In this document: positions 8,219 through 16,822 of the stretch, piece after piece
Numbering within the stretch: the first letter of the stretch is position 1
Layout of the letters: the number at the start of each line of letters is the position of its first letter
Position numbers and translations under genes: made by a program
The notes under the pieces: model-generated
The model's database searches: none
What the model was told of the DNA's origin: nothing
Seen by the model: only the letters and a program-made list of their open reading frames with translations
Assembly: GCF_009729095.1 (NCBI RefSeq)
Contig: NZ_VTGX01000001.1
Location: forward strand, 1,488,001 to 1,552,000
Source of the DNA: Mycolicibacterium sp. CBMA 247
GTDB lineage: Bacteria > Actinomycetota > Actinomycetes > Mycobacteriales > Mycobacteriaceae
Length of the DNA: 64,000 nucleotides
Direction: 5' to 3'

Positions 8219-9306
8219 CCGAGCTCTCGCAGCCGCTGCGCCACACTCTCGGGTGTCACGTCGCCGATGAACGCATCCATCGCCGATTCGGAGCCCGCCA
8301 GGTATTTCAGCTTGGAGGCGCTGCGCCGGATCGACATCAGCTCGATGTGAAAGTAGCCCTCCCGCTGGGAACCGGTACCCGAATATTGGTGCAGCGCCGA
8401 AATATACGGCAGCGGAGCCGAATACATCCGGTCGAAGCGCCCCAGCACATCCAGGTAGATCGACGCCAACGCATCGCACTCCACGGCGGAGAGCTCAACG
8501 ATATTGGGCACGAACCGGTTCGGGTAGATGTGCACCTCCACCGGCCAGCGCGCCGCGAACGGCACGAACGCGGTGAACAGGTCGTTCCGCGCCACCAGCC
8601 GCCGGCCATTCTCGATTTCGCCGGCCAACAGGGAGGCAAAGAGGTTGCCGCCGTTTGCCTCCCGGTACTGGCAGGCCTGTTCCAGCATGGCTGCCGTCCG
8701 CGGCGTCAGATACGGATAGCCGTAGATCTGGCCGTGCGGATGGGTCAGCGTAACCCCGATCTCCTCGCCGCGGTTCTCGAAGCAGAACACCTGCTCAATG
8801 CCCGGCCGGCTCAGCAGATCGCCAGTGCGGTGCCGCCACGCCTCGACCACCAGCCGAGCCTGCGCCACCGGCAACGCGCCGAACGAACCTGTGTGGTCAC
8901 TGGAAAAACAGATCACCTCGCAGCGCCCGTAGCCGGGCGCGGAGACAAACCCGCCAGCGGCGGGCGGCCCCACCACGCCGGCCCCCGACAGGCTCGGAAA
9001 CCGGTTCTCGAACACCGCCACGTCGTAGTCGGGTGCGGGAATCTCGCTGGTCATACCGGTCGGCCCGGGACACAGCGGACATCGATCGGGTGGCGGTTTG
9101 TAGGTGCGGTCCTGGCGGGCGGCCGCGATGATCACCCACTGCCCCGTCGACCGGTCGAACCGCAGCTCCGTCGGGCTGAGCCCGTCGGAACCCAGTGGCC
9201 GTAGGTCACGAACCGGCGCAGGCACACGGCCGGGCAACGCGAACAAAAGCAGGTCGCGTCCGTCGGCCAGCGTCCAACGTGTCGGCTCGGTCACAGTTCC
9301 GAACAC
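8215..9306 (-). CDS. galT: Galactose-1-phosphate uridylyltransferase
   Basis: 363 aa with the GTG at 9304-9306; a second in-frame GTG at 9292-9294 (giving [12 protein letters not shown]) may be the real start. It transfers UMP between UDP-glucose and galactose-1-phosphate through a histidine intermediate. The nucleophile motif HPHGQ is present in [12 protein letters not shown], with FENR and [15 protein letters not shown] further on. CPLC supplies likely metal ligands. It is the first gene of the galT-galK unit. Unlike M. tuberculosis, where galT is split as I recall, this copy is a single intact gene. Confidence 0.92.
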   Translation of the reverse strand: MFGTVTEPTRWTLADGRDLLLFALPGRVPAPVRDLRPLGSDGLSPTELRFDRSTGQWVIIAAARQDRTYKPPPDRCPLCPGPTGMTSEIPAPDYDVAVFENRFPSLSGAGVVGPPAAGGFVSAPGYGRCEVICFSSDHTGSFGALPVAQARLVVEAWRHRTGDLLSRPGIEQVFCFENRGEEIGVTLTHPHGQIYGYPYLTPRTAAMLEQACQYREANGGNLFASLLAGEIENGRRLVARNDLFTAFVPFAARWPVEVHIYPNRFVPNIVELSAVECDALASIYLDVLGRFDRMYSAPLPYISALHQYSGTGSQREGYFHIELMSIRRSASKLKYLAGSESAMDAFIGDVTPESVAQRLRELG

Positions 9307-9416
9307 TAGTATCGATTCCTGGCCTGCCCCCGGGTTGCTCGCCCCCCGCCACGAGTCGGCCCACGTCCAGGCTGATCTCTACATCGGCACCGATGCCACA
9401 GCGTCACCTCATGCGT

Positions 9417-9446
9417 GAGGACCGCCCGGATTTCCGGACGGTCCTC
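9417..9446 (-). terminator. Terminator of first His-rich gene
   Basis: A hairpin with arms GAGGACCG and CGGTCCTC, extended by CCGG pairs around an ATTT loop, lies 17 nt past the stop of the His-rich secreted protein gene. Confidence 0.6.
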
Positions 9447-9462
9447 AGCTGGGCCGGTGAGC

Positions 9463-9675
9463 TTATTTGGCGTGGTTGTTCTGGTGGTGGTGATGGGTCG
9501 AGGATCCGGGCTGGGGCATGTTGTGCTGGTTCGAGAAGGCCTCATGCGAGCTGACCGACGGCCCGGCGTTCAGGGTGGCGGAATCAGCGTGAGCAGTCGC
9601 GGCACCCAGGGCGATCAACACCGGAGCGGCAGCGAGGGTGAAACCGGCGGCAATGCGGCGGGCGATGGTGCTCAT
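9463..9675 (-). CDS. Small secreted His-rich protein, copy 1
   Basis: 70 aa. The ATG at 9673-9675 follows AAGGGAG at ideal spacing. Residues 1-31 are a signal peptide ending ATAHA before DSATLNAG. The mature peptide is only about 39 residues, with Asn, Gln and Ser and a histidine-rich tail STHHHHQNNHAK. Such a tail could bind Ni, Zn or Cu, which is inference. An almost identical copy lies at 16610-16822: three residues differ (T13/A, T34/N, E44/Q by my count). An in-frame extension upstream lacks a better start and is probably leader. Function unknown. Confidence 0.75.
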   Translation of the reverse strand: MSTIARRIAAGFTLAAAPVLIALGAATAHADSATLNAGPSVSSHEAFSNQHNMPQPGSSTHHHHQNNHAK

Positions 9676-9824
9676 GTCGACTCCCTTGTCGGATAAGGCT
9701 TTTCGAATTTCTTCCGGCGTTCGCGCCGGCGTTGAAATAAGAATGCGCCGATCCGAGCTCCGCCAGTATCGACCGACCGGCCCATCCACCGGACGAATCC
9801 CATGTCCCCCGATCGGGGGAACGA
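9463..9824 (-). repeat. 362-bp duplication, copy 1 (gene plus leader)
   Basis: This block aligns without gaps to 16610-16971, with roughly 94% identity by hand. Eleven differences fall in the coding part, and most leader differences lie in one 15-nt patch near 9757-9771. The leader carries a CCGGCG-CGAA-CGCCGG hairpin (about 9716-9731) and, at its far end, the palindrome CCCCCGATCGGGGG (9806-9819). Confidence 0.85.
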
Positions 9825-9828
9825 CCCG

Positions 9829-10422
9829 CTAGCCGGCGGCCACTGCCGCCTGCGGCGGCCGGCGCAGGACGAGTTTCGCCTCAAGCGGGAAGGCGAGGGT
9901 TTTGCGCGAGACCTCGACACCGTCGACGCTCACCGTGCCGTCCGCGGTGGCCTGACCTGAGCGAATCTCGACGACGTGGCCGTCCAGCACGACAGCGACC
10001 GCGGCGAACAACTGCAACCGCACCGCGGCCTTGGCGACCAGCGACAGCACTGGGAAGGTGTCTACCTCGACATCGAGGTTGTGTTGGCGGTTGGCAGTGA
10101 TGACGTGGGTGCGCAGTGGCACGATCTGCTCCACCCCGCGCTGAGTGCGTGATTTCTTGATCGCCGTGGTGATGGCGCCATAGGTATGCCAGCCCTCGAC
10201 GATGAGATCGGCCAGCGTCTCACTCAACACCATTCGCAGCTTGGCCTCGATCTCGTCGGCCAGTGCTTTTCGCGCCACCACACCCAAGGTGCGCAGCGGC
10301 CGGGCGGATTCGCGGTTCGCGGTGGTCTGCGCGACGACTCTCTCGATCCTGGCCTGGGTCTCATGCGAGCGCGGCAGCATCCAGTTGCCGACGGACGTGT
10401 CGGTCATCAACGACGCGGTCAT
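9829..10422 (-). CDS. Conserved hypothetical protein, 197 aa
   Basis: The gene starts with an ATG at 10420-10422 overlapping the stop of the upstream gene by 4 nt. It has no signal peptide or membrane segment. The first half is helical (RIERVVAQTTANRESARPLR, then ALADEIEAKLRMVLSETLAD); the second half alternates short hydrophobic strands. The C-terminus is Pro/Ala-rich. I do not recognise the family. Coupling to the Thr/Pro-repeat membrane protein suggests the two act together, perhaps with this as the cytoplasmic partner. Confidence 0.65.
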   Translation of the reverse strand: MTASLMTDTSVGNWMLPRSHETQARIERVVAQTTANRESARPLRTLGVVARKALADEIEAKLRMVLSETLADLIVEGWHTYGAITTAIKKSRTQRGVEQIVPLRTHVITANRQHNLDVEVDTFPVLSLVAKAAVRLQLFAAVAVVLDGHVVEIRSGQATADGTVSVDGVEVSRKTLAFPLEAKLVLRRPPQAAVAAG

Positions 10423-11171
10423 GAGCGGATCTCCTCGACGGTGGTGGAACGCGACACTTCGGACGGGACCACGGCAAGGATGTGGTCACGGTCGGACTTG
10501 TCTGTGGGACGGACATCGAAAGGCACTGGCGCCCCAGGATGGGAAGCCACGGTGACATGCGACTTGAGGAAGTTCAGGCCCCGATGACGCCATGCCCGCG
10601 CACCCAACCCGGCAAGAATCACCGACGCGCACACCAGCAACAGGGCGATCCACACACCGGTCAGATCCGGTGGCGGGGGGTCACCGCCCGGATTGCCGGT
10701 CGTGGTGTACACCGGCGGGGGCGATGACGGCTGCTGGTACTCGGAGGGCGTGGACGGCGGCGGCACCACAATCGCCGGATTGCTGGAAGTCGTCGAGGGT
10801 GTCGTGCCTGGGGTGACGGTCTCGCAGTACGCGGCGGGCGGTGTGTTGACGTCGGTCGGGAGGATGACCGGCGGGATCAGGATGGACCGATCGGGGGGTG
10901 GCGTGGTCGGCGGCGTCGTCGGCGGCGTCGTGGGCGGCGTCGTCGGTGGGGTGGTGGGCGGCGTAGTCGGTGGCGTCGTCGGTGGCGTCGTCGGTGGTGT
11001 CGTCGGCAGCGTCGTTGGAGGTGTCGTGCTCGTCGGGCACGGGTCAGCAAGCGCCGGCCCTGTCCCGCCTGCGAGTGCCAGCCAGATAGCCGCCAACAGC
11101 GCGATCGCCACGACGGCGCCGGCGCGAGCACCCCGATGCCCACGCCGAAGGTTCTTGCCGGGTCCACCCAT
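10419..11171 (-). CDS. Membrane protein with Thr-Thr-Pro-Pro repeats
   Basis: 250 aa, ATG at 11169-11171. After an Arg-rich start, residues about 18-42 form a signal/anchor (VVAIALLAAIWLALAGG), followed by ALADPCPTSTTPP. From about 48 to 92 there are about ten TTPPTTPP-type units, then a Pro/Ser-rich spacer. A second membrane segment (WIALLLVCASVILAGLGA) near 180-198 leads to a basic cytoplasmic tail. This looks like a wall-spanning stalk, probably O-mannosylated, anchored at both ends. Its stop overlaps the next start by 4 nt. No enzymatic domain is visible. Confidence 0.72.
   Translation of the reverse strand: MGGPGKNLRRGHRGARAGAVVAIALLAAIWLALAGGTGPALADPCPTSTTPPTTLPTTPPTTPPTTPPTTPPTTPPTTPPTTPPTTPPTTPPPDRSILIPPVILPTDVNTPPAAYCETVTPGTTPSTTSSNPAIVVPPPSTPSEYQQPSSPPPVYTTTGNPGGDPPPPDLTGVWIALLLVCASVILAGLGARAWRHRGLNFLKSHVTVASHPGAPVPFDVRPTDKSDRDHILAVVPSEVSRSTTVEEIRS
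10890..11035. repeat. Low-complexity TPPT-coding repeat tract
   Basis: Near-identical 12-nt units (ggcgtcgtcggt-type on the plus strand) repeat about ten times and encode the Thr/Pro stalk. Such tracts vary in copy number by slippage and recombination. Confidence 0.75.
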
Positions 11172-11254
11172 TCGTCGGCCGTCCTCGATACCTCAGCTGC
11201 TAGCTGAAGTATTGATCCGCAGCCGGCCGCTGTAATGCGTAGCGGACTACTCGA

Positions 11255-12289
11255 TTACTGCTGGTCCACCCGATGCGCCCGGCGGAAGCGGTCCACGTAG
11301 GCCGGCCAGTCCCAGGTGGACAGGAACTCCGTCGTCGCCGTGTACCCCTTGTCGTACAGGGCCTCGGCCTCACCGCGGGTGATGTCGAAGTCCAGCACCC
11401 CGACATCGGTCGAATCCACCTGGATCGCGCGCACCTTCACCCACGGCAGGCTCAGGTGGGCCTGGTCGTGACCGACCAGCATGGTGGTGAGCAGGCTCTC
11501 CAGGAACGTCGGCCCGCCACAGCGCAACACCCCCAACCCGGGAATGATCTCCTCTGCCGACGGCGCGGGCAGATACGGCACCACCGTCACCCCGAACGTC
11601 GGCCAGCGCGGCACCGCACCATCGCGACGGTCGAAGGAGTCGATCGGGAAGTTCGACAGCACCCCACCATCCACCAGCGTGCATGGTTCGCCGGCAGCGG
11701 TTTCCAGCGTCACCGGTTGGTACAGGAACGGAATCGCCATCGAGGCCCGCACCGCGTCGGCGACGAGTTGCTCATCGGGGTCCAGTCCGTAGACCCGCTG
11801 GTAATCCCAAGGCAGACGCACCAATTGCCCCGTCGTCAGGTCGGCCACCGTGACCACCAGCCGGTAGCGCCGCTCGGGCAGCAGATGCTCGTCGTCGATC
11901 GCCAGATCTCCAAAGGTCTTGACGCCCAGGTTCTTCAGCTCGCTGCGCATCCAGTCATGCGCGAAGTCGCCGCGATAGATTCCGGTCTCGCGCAGCAGTC
12001 CCCACGCCGTGCCCAGCACCGGGATGCGCTCGATCGGTCCGCCGTCGCGGAACTTGCGATACGGCACACGCAGCACCAGTTCACGCAACTGCTCACTGGT
12101 CAGCCCATCGTGTTGCGTCGCCGCGGCCACCACCGCGCCGACCAGTGAGCCGGCCGAGGTTCCCGAGATCCGCTCGATCGCGTACCCCGCGTCCTTGAGC
12201 GCGACGACGGCTCCCACCAGGCCGATGCCCTTGACCCCGCCCCCGGAAAGCACGAGGTCGGCGCGGTGCGGGGAACGTTTCGCAACCAT
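11255..12289 (-). CDS. Patatin-like phospholipase
   Basis: 344 aa from the ATG at 12287-12289, chosen because it places [13 protein letters not shown] at residues 12-24. This is the patatin oxyanion hole (GGGxxG), followed by the nucleophile elbow GTSAG and the Asp of [10 protein letters not shown], which makes the Ser-Asp dyad. It hydrolyses acyl ester bonds of lipids; the physiological substrate is unknown. It has no signal peptide. It stands alone, with the Thr/Pro-repeat gene 83 nt downstream on the same strand. Confidence 0.88.
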   Translation of the reverse strand: MVAKRSPHRADLVLSGGGVKGIGLVGAVVALKDAGYAIERISGTSAGSLVGAVVAAATQHDGLTSEQLRELVLRVPYRKFRDGGPIERIPVLGTAWGLLRETGIYRGDFAHDWMRSELKNLGVKTFGDLAIDDEHLLPERRYRLVVTVADLTTGQLVRLPWDYQRVYGLDPDEQLVADAVRASMAIPFLYQPVTLETAAGEPCTLVDGGVLSNFPIDSFDRRDGAVPRWPTFGVTVVPYLPAPSAEEIIPGLGVLRCGGPTFLESLLTTMLVGHDQAHLSLPWVKVRAIQVDSTDVGVLDFDITRGEAEALYDKGYTATTEFLSTWDWPAYVDRFRRAHRVDQQ

Positions 12290-12432
12290 GGCCCCAGCTT
12301 GGCACGCCAGTCTGACGCTCGGCTGGACATCCGGCCGACGAGCCGGACGGCAGTGCCCGCACGCATCGAACTGCACGACTCGATGTTCTCCGGAGGGGTC
12401 ACCGTGAACCTGACCCCATAGACCTCATCCGC

Positions 12433-12461
12433 GAGGCCCGCCCCAGTTTCGGGGCGGCCTC
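12433..12461 (-). terminator. Terminator of the 13E12 gene
   Basis: GAGGC/CGCCCC pairs with GGGGCG/GCCTC around AGTTTC with one bulged C. It lies directly after the stop of the 13E12-family gene. Confidence 0.6.
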
Positions 12462-12463
12462 GG

Positions 12464-13852
12464 CTAGGGGTCGTCCTCCTCGGGTGGGTGGAAGAGTTCT
12501 TCGGGGTGCCAGTAGTGGTTGATCCGGTCTTGGCCGGTGTCCAGTAGTGGTGGTGGGATCCATTCGACGCGGCCGTCGTCACGGATACGGGTGGTCCAGC
12601 CGCCGTCGCGGACGAGGCGGTTGCATTGGGGGCTGGCCAGGGTGAGGTCGGCGATGTCGGTCTGGCCGCCTCGGGCGAAGTCTTGTTTGGCGTGGTGGCC
12701 TTGGCAGCGGTCGGTGGGGCAGGTGCAGCCCGGACAGGTGCAGCCGCGGTCGCGGGCGTGCAGTGTGATGCGTTGTCCTGGGGTGGCGATGCGTTTGCTT
12801 CGGCCGAGATACAGCGGTACTTCCCGGTGGTTTTCGAACACCGCGAGGTAGTGGTGGGCGTGGGCGGCCATGCGGATGACGTCGGCGATGGGCAGTTGGG
12901 TGCCGCTGGCGGTGATGCCGATACCGGTCACCGATTCGAGTTCGCGCAGGGTGGTCGACACCACGATCGACACCGGTAATCCGTTGTGGTGGCCGAGTTC
13001 CCCTGAGGCCAGCACGGATCTGCCGATGGCGAGGACGGCGTCGTGGTTGCGTTGGGCGGCCGAGCGCAGATCGGATTGGATGGCGTGTTGGCTGGGTGTC
13101 CCGCTGGTGCAGGGTGTTTCGTCGGCGGGGTTGCACATGCCGGGGGCGGCGAGTTTGGTGAGGGTGGCGTCCAGGGTGGCGCGGGCCTCGGGATCGAGCC
13201 AGCCGTAGATCTTGCTCATTCCGTCGAGGTCTTGGGGCCCGATGGTGATTCCGCGCCGGCGGGCTCGTGTGGCGTCTTGGGGTTCGTCGCCGTCCTGGTT
13301 GAGCAGGAAGGCGATGCGGTCGGCGCAGCGGCGCAGGGTTTCTGGGGTGTTGTTTTTGGCGATGCGGGCCAGGTCCCGGTCGACCTGGGCGTGGGTGGCG
13401 GGATCGAGGGGTACCGGCGGGTGGGCAAAGAATTTGCGGATGACCGATACGTGCTCGGTGTTGACCTGGCCGGCGGCTTGGGCCGCCGCGGTGGCCGGCA
13501 GCACCGCCGGCAGTGGTTCGCCGGTGAGCACAGTGCGTGGGCCGAGTTCGGCGGCTTCGGTGACCCGGCGTTTGGCCTCGGTTCGGCTGATCCGCAGCCG
13601 GATGGCCAGGACATCGGCCCAGTCTTTGGCGCCGATCTCGGTGGCGGTGGTGCGCGATTGCGTCTCGGCGAGCAGCCGGTGATCAACGACTGGGGCGCAC
13701 CGAACCTGATGTTCGCGACGTGACTGAAGATCCAACAATTCGGGCAGGCTCATCGCCTCGTAGTGCAGGGCGGCCAGCTTGGCGCAGACCGCCTCGTATT
13801 CGTCGTAGACGGCTAGCACCGTCTCCCGATCGAATACGACGTTCGAAAGCAT
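12464..13852 (-). CDS. 13E12-family DUF222/HNH endonuclease-like protein
   Basis: 462 aa, ATG at 13850-13852. The N-terminal 300 residues are the helical DUF222 domain, with RISRTEAKRRV, RTVLTGEPLPAVLPATA and IKFF-like segments typical of 13E12 repeat proteins. The C-terminus holds the HNH part: CTCPGCTCPTDRCQGHHAKQ, then LTLASPQCNRLV, with paired cysteines and the HH of the nuclease. Several M. tuberculosis 13E12 genes belong to the LexA regulon, and an SOS-like box overlaps this start. The biological target is not established for the family. Copies are often mobile or recombining. Confidence 0.85.
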   Translation of the reverse strand: MLSNVVFDRETVLAVYDEYEAVCAKLAALHYEAMSLPELLDLQSRREHQVRCAPVVDHRLLAETQSRTTATEIGAKDWADVLAIRLRISRTEAKRRVTEAAELGPRTVLTGEPLPAVLPATAAAQAAGQVNTEHVSVIRKFFAHPPVPLDPATHAQVDRDLARIAKNNTPETLRRCADRIAFLLNQDGDEPQDATRARRRGITIGPQDLDGMSKIYGWLDPEARATLDATLTKLAAPGMCNPADETPCTSGTPSQHAIQSDLRSAAQRNHDAVLAIGRSVLASGELGHHNGLPVSIVVSTTLRELESVTGIGITASGTQLPIADVIRMAAHAHHYLAVFENHREVPLYLGRSKRIATPGQRITLHARDRGCTCPGCTCPTDRCQGHHAKQDFARGGQTDIADLTLASPQCNRLVRDGGWTTRIRDDGRVEWIPPPLLDTGQDRINHYWHPEELFHPPEEDDP

Positions 13853-13858
13853 GTTCGA
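13843..13858 (-). promoter_or_regulatory. SOS (LexA) box-like site over the 13E12 start codon
   Basis: Read on the minus strand the site is TCGAACATGCTTTCGA, matching the mycobacterial SOS consensus TCGAAC-N4-GTTCGA in 11 of 12 fixed positions. The ATG of the nuclease gene lies inside the spacer, so LexA binding would block initiation directly. Confidence 0.55.
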
Positions 13859-13890
13859 ATTCTACCGCCGATGGCCGACACGCGAAGGGG

Positions 13891-13918
13891 TTATCCACAA
13901 CGCGCGATTCATCCACAG
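13891..13918. promoter_or_regulatory. DnaA-box-like pair
   Basis: TTATCCACA at 13891-13899 is a perfect classical DnaA box, followed by a one-mismatch copy TCATCCACA near 13910. They lie between the 13E12 gene and the monooxygenase gene. No other origin features are visible. Confidence 0.35.
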
Positions 13919-13978
13919 ATATTGCCGCACAGGAGGATTCCCACTTCCAATGAGGCAGTACCTGTAGCATCGAGTGTC

Positions 13979-15163
13979 ATGCGAATCGCTATCAGTGGGG
14001 CCGGGGTCGCCGGGACGGCGCTCGCACATTGGCTGCACCGCACCGGCCACACCCCGACGCTGATCGAGCGGGCGCCGGCGTTTCGCACCGGCGGCTACAT
14101 GATCGACTTCTGGGGCATCGGTTACCGAACGGCCCGGAAGATGGGCATCGAATCGACCATCCGCGAGGCGGGCCATGACGTGCAGTGCGTGCGCTCGGTC
14201 GGATTCGATGGCGCGACGCGCGCCGAACTCGGCGTCGACGTGTTCCGGCGCATGATCGGCAACGACTTCACCAGCCTGCCCCGCGGCGATCTGGCCGCCG
14301 CCATCTACCGGACCGTCGAGGACACCGTGCCGACCGTGTTCAACGACAGCATCACCGGGATCGACGCACGCCCCGACGGGGTGCGGGTGACGTTCGAGAA
14401 CGGCCCGGCCGACGACTTCGACCTCGTCATCGGCGCCGACGGCCTGCACTCCAACGTGCGCCGCCTGGCCTTCGGACCTGAGGAGCGGTTCGAGCACTAT
14501 CTGGGCTGCAAGGTCGCCGCGTGCGTGGTCGACGGCTACCGCCCGCGCTCCGGGGACGCGGGTTCCGATGTTTACCTCACCTACAGCGTCCCCGGCCGGC
14601 AGGTGGGGCAGTTCACGTTGCGCGGTGATCGCACCATGTTCCTGTTCGTGTTCCGTGACCAGCACGACGACCACGGCATGACGCCAAAAGAGCAGTTGCA
14701 CAACCAGTTCGACGATGCCGGCTGGGAGTGCCGACAGATCCTCGCCGCGGTGGACGGCGTCGACGACCTCTACTTCGACGTGGTCAGCCAGATCCGGATG
14801 GAGCGCTGGTCACAGGACAGGGTGCTGCTGATCGGCGACGCGGCGGGCTGCATCTCGCTGCTCGGCGGCGAGGGCACCGGGCTCGCCATCACCGAGGCGT
14901 ACGCCCTGGCCGGGGAACTCGCCCGCACCGACGGCGATCACCAGCGCGCCTTCGAGTGCTACGAGTCGCGGCTGCGGCCGTTCATCGAGGGCAAGCAGGC
15001 CGGCGCCGAACGGATGCTCGGGTTCTTCGCCACCAGGACCCGGTTCGGGTTGTGGTTCCGCAACGTGGCGATGCGCGCGATGAACCTGGGGCGCCCGGTC
15101 GCGGGGCTGTTCGCCGGCAGCGTGCGCGAGGACCTTGACCTGCCCGACTACCAGATCGGGTGA
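13979..15163 (+). CDS. FAD-dependent monooxygenase
   Basis: 394 aa. The ATG at 13979 starts MRIAISGAGVAGTALAHWL, so the GxGxxG FAD motif begins at residue 7; a longer frame upstream lacks similarity to the family. Further motifs are RGDLAAAIY, the DG motif in VIGADGLHSNVRR and the second FAD motif LIGDAAGCISLLGGEG. This is the PHBH-like class A flavoprotein fold, shared by aromatic hydroxylases and tetracycline-inactivating enzymes. Substrate unknown. The stop abuts the stop of the convergent P450 gene. Confidence 0.87.
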   Translation: MRIAISGAGVAGTALAHWLHRTGHTPTLIERAPAFRTGGYMIDFWGIGYRTARKMGIESTIREAGHDVQCVRSVGFDGATRAELGVDVFRRMIGNDFTSLPRGDLAAAIYRTVEDTVPTVFNDSITGIDARPDGVRVTFENGPADDFDLVIGADGLHSNVRRLAFGPEERFEHYLGCKVAACVVDGYRPRSGDAGSDVYLTYSVPGRQVGQFTLRGDRTMFLFVFRDQHDDHGMTPKEQLHNQFDDAGWECRQILAAVDGVDDLYFDVVSQIRMERWSQDRVLLIGDAAGCISLLGGEGTGLAITEAYALAGELARTDGDHQRAFECYESRLRPFIEGKQAGAERMLGFFATRTRFGLWFRNVAMRAMNLGRPVAGLFAGSVREDLDLPDYQIG

Positions 15164-16516
15164 TCAGCGTCGGGTCGCCTCTGCCCGGTTGCGCTCGACC
15201 TCAACCGACGGCTCGTGGACAGCACGGGCACAGATCCGTGCCCCGCGGTGCGGCACCAACGTCACATGCTTGACACGCTGCCGTTCGTCGGCAGCCGTCG
15301 TGGCGAAAAGGTCGACCCGACGCAGGATTTCGCGCAGTACGACGCGTAACTCGACCATGGCGAACGTCGCCCCCAGACAGCGGCGGTTGCCGCCGCCGAA
15401 CGGGAACCAGGTGGTGGGGCCGAGTGTCACGTCGAGCATCCGGTCCGGGTCGAACCGGTCGGCATCGGGATACACGTCATCGCGTTCGTGCACCAGACCG
15501 ATGCCCGGGGCCACCATCACCCCGGCCGGCAGCCGGTAACCGGCCATCTCGACCGGCTGCGTCAGCACCCGGCCCACGTCGAACACCACCGGCCGGATCC
15601 GCAGGGTCTCCTTGGCCACCGCGTCCAGGTACGCGTCATCCCCCTCCCGCGCGGCCCGCACCGCCTTGTCCAGCACCGCGGGATGCCGGGTCAACCGCTC
15701 CAGCGCCCACGAGAGTCCGGTCGCGGTGGTCTCATGCCCGGCGACCAGCAAGGTCATCAGCTGATCGCGCAGTTCACGGTCGGTCATGGTGCGCCCGTCC
15801 TCATTGGCGGAACGAACCAGCATGGCCAGGACATCGGTGCGGGTCGCCACCTCCGGGTCGGCGCGACGGTCGGCGATCTCGGCGTACAGCAGCCGGTCGG
15901 CCTCCTCGATGTTGCGCTGCAGGGTCCGCCACGGACGACGCCGCAGCAGGCCAGGGCTGGCGACCGCCAGCGACTCCCAGGCACCGACACTGAGCAGCCT
16001 CGGCATGACGTCCCGCAATGCGGCCAGCCGGGCCGGATCGGAGGCCCCGATCACGGTCCGCAGGATTACCTCCAAGGTGATCTCGGCCATCTTCGGTGCC
16101 GCCGGGAACGTGGTGCCCACCGGCCAGCCCGCGATGTTCGCCGCGGCGATCTCGGCCATCACGTCGCTCTGGCGAGCCACGGCGTCACGGTGAAACGACG
16201 GCACCATCTGCCGTCGACGTTCGCGGTGTTCGTCCTCGTCGATCACCAGCACCGAGCTGTCGCCGAGCAGGCTGCTGAGTACTGAATTCGCTTCCCCGGC
16301 ATGGAAAATCGTGGGATCTCCGGCGAACACCAACTTGATATCAGCGGGGTCTGCCAGGTACACCACCGTGCCCATCACCGCGACCCGCAGGGTAAATACG
16401 TCGCCGTAGCGGCGCCGACAGGCAGATACGAATCGCGGCCAGTAACGCGCCATCAACGCGGCCTGCACCGCCCGGGGCAACGGTGGACCCGGCGGCATCG
16501 ACGCGGCACCGCTCAT
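15164..16516 (-). CDS. Cytochrome P450 (CYP135/CYP138-like)
   Basis: 450 aa, ATG start. The oxygen-binding I-helix AGHETT is at 259-264, the K-helix ExxR in KETLRIRP at 303-306, and the haem-thiolate loop FPFGGGNRRCLG puts the ligand at Cys380. A Pro-rich N-terminus (MPPGPPLPR) without a clear membrane anchor fits soluble mycobacterial P450s. The sequence style recalls CYP135/CYP138, and Rv0568 (cyp135B1) lies close to yajQ in M. tuberculosis, but I cannot assign the subfamily by eye. Electron partners are not encoded nearby. Substrate unknown. Confidence 0.9.
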   Translation of the reverse strand: MSGAASMPPGPPLPRAVQAALMARYWPRFVSACRRRYGDVFTLRVAVMGTVVYLADPADIKLVFAGDPTIFHAGEANSVLSSLLGDSSVLVIDEDEHRERRRQMVPSFHRDAVARQSDVMAEIAAANIAGWPVGTTFPAAPKMAEITLEVILRTVIGASDPARLAALRDVMPRLLSVGAWESLAVASPGLLRRRPWRTLQRNIEEADRLLYAEIADRRADPEVATRTDVLAMLVRSANEDGRTMTDRELRDQLMTLLVAGHETTATGLSWALERLTRHPAVLDKAVRAAREGDDAYLDAVAKETLRIRPVVFDVGRVLTQPVEMAGYRLPAGVMVAPGIGLVHERDDVYPDADRFDPDRMLDVTLGPTTWFPFGGGNRRCLGATFAMVELRVVLREILRRVDLFATTAADERQRVKHVTLVPHRGARICARAVHEPSVEVERNRAEATRR

Positions 16517-16567
16517 GACCCCACCCTACGAGCCGCGGCCCCCAGCGCGGCGGATACGGAACGACGG

Positions 16568-16598
16568 AAGGCCCGAACGCTGGCTGCGTCCGGGCCTC
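16568..16598 (-). terminator. Terminator of second His-rich gene
   Basis: Arms AGGCCCG and CGGGCCT, with partly paired GACGC/GCGTT inside, lie 12 nt past the stop of the second His-rich gene. The sequence is unrelated to the terminator of the first copy, so it marks the duplication boundary. Confidence 0.5.
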
Positions 16599-16609
16599 CC
16601 CTCCCCTGG

Positions 16610-16822
16610 CTACTTGGCGTGGTTGTTCTGGTGGTGGTGATGAGTGGAAGACCCGGGCTGGGGCATGTTGTGCTGGTTCGAGAAGGCCTGATGCGAGCTG
16701 ACCGACGGCCCGGCGTTCAGGTTGGCGGAATCAGCATGAGCAGTCGCGGCACCCAGGGCGATCAACACGGGAGCGGCAGCGAGGGCGAAACCGGCGGCAA
16801 TGCGGCGGGCGATGGTGCTCAT
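16610..16822 (-). CDS. Small secreted His-rich protein, copy 2
   Basis: 70 aa, ATG at 16820-16822, same AAGGGAG ribosome-binding site as copy 1. It has a signal peptide to ATAHA, then DSANLNAGPSVSSHQAF and the tail STHHHHQNNHAK. Eight of the eleven nucleotide differences from copy 1 are silent, which suggests the protein is under purifying selection in both places. Function is unknown; extracellular metal binding is a guess from the His-rich end. Confidence 0.75.
   Translation of the reverse strand: MSTIARRIAAGFALAAAPVLIALGAATAHADSANLNAGPSVSSHQAFSNQHNMPQPGSSTHHHHQNNHAK

Noticed and set aside
9676..9789. 38-codon in-frame N-terminal extension of the His-rich protein (and its twin at 16823-16936)
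   Set aside because: The frame stays open in both copies, but the internal ATG has an ideal ribosome-binding site and starts a clean signal peptide; the differences in the leader are not biased to silent positions.
10693..11235. Plus-strand frame of GGVVGGVV repeats
   Set aside because: Antisense of the TTPP repeat tract; the minus-strand protein has signal peptide and membrane helices.
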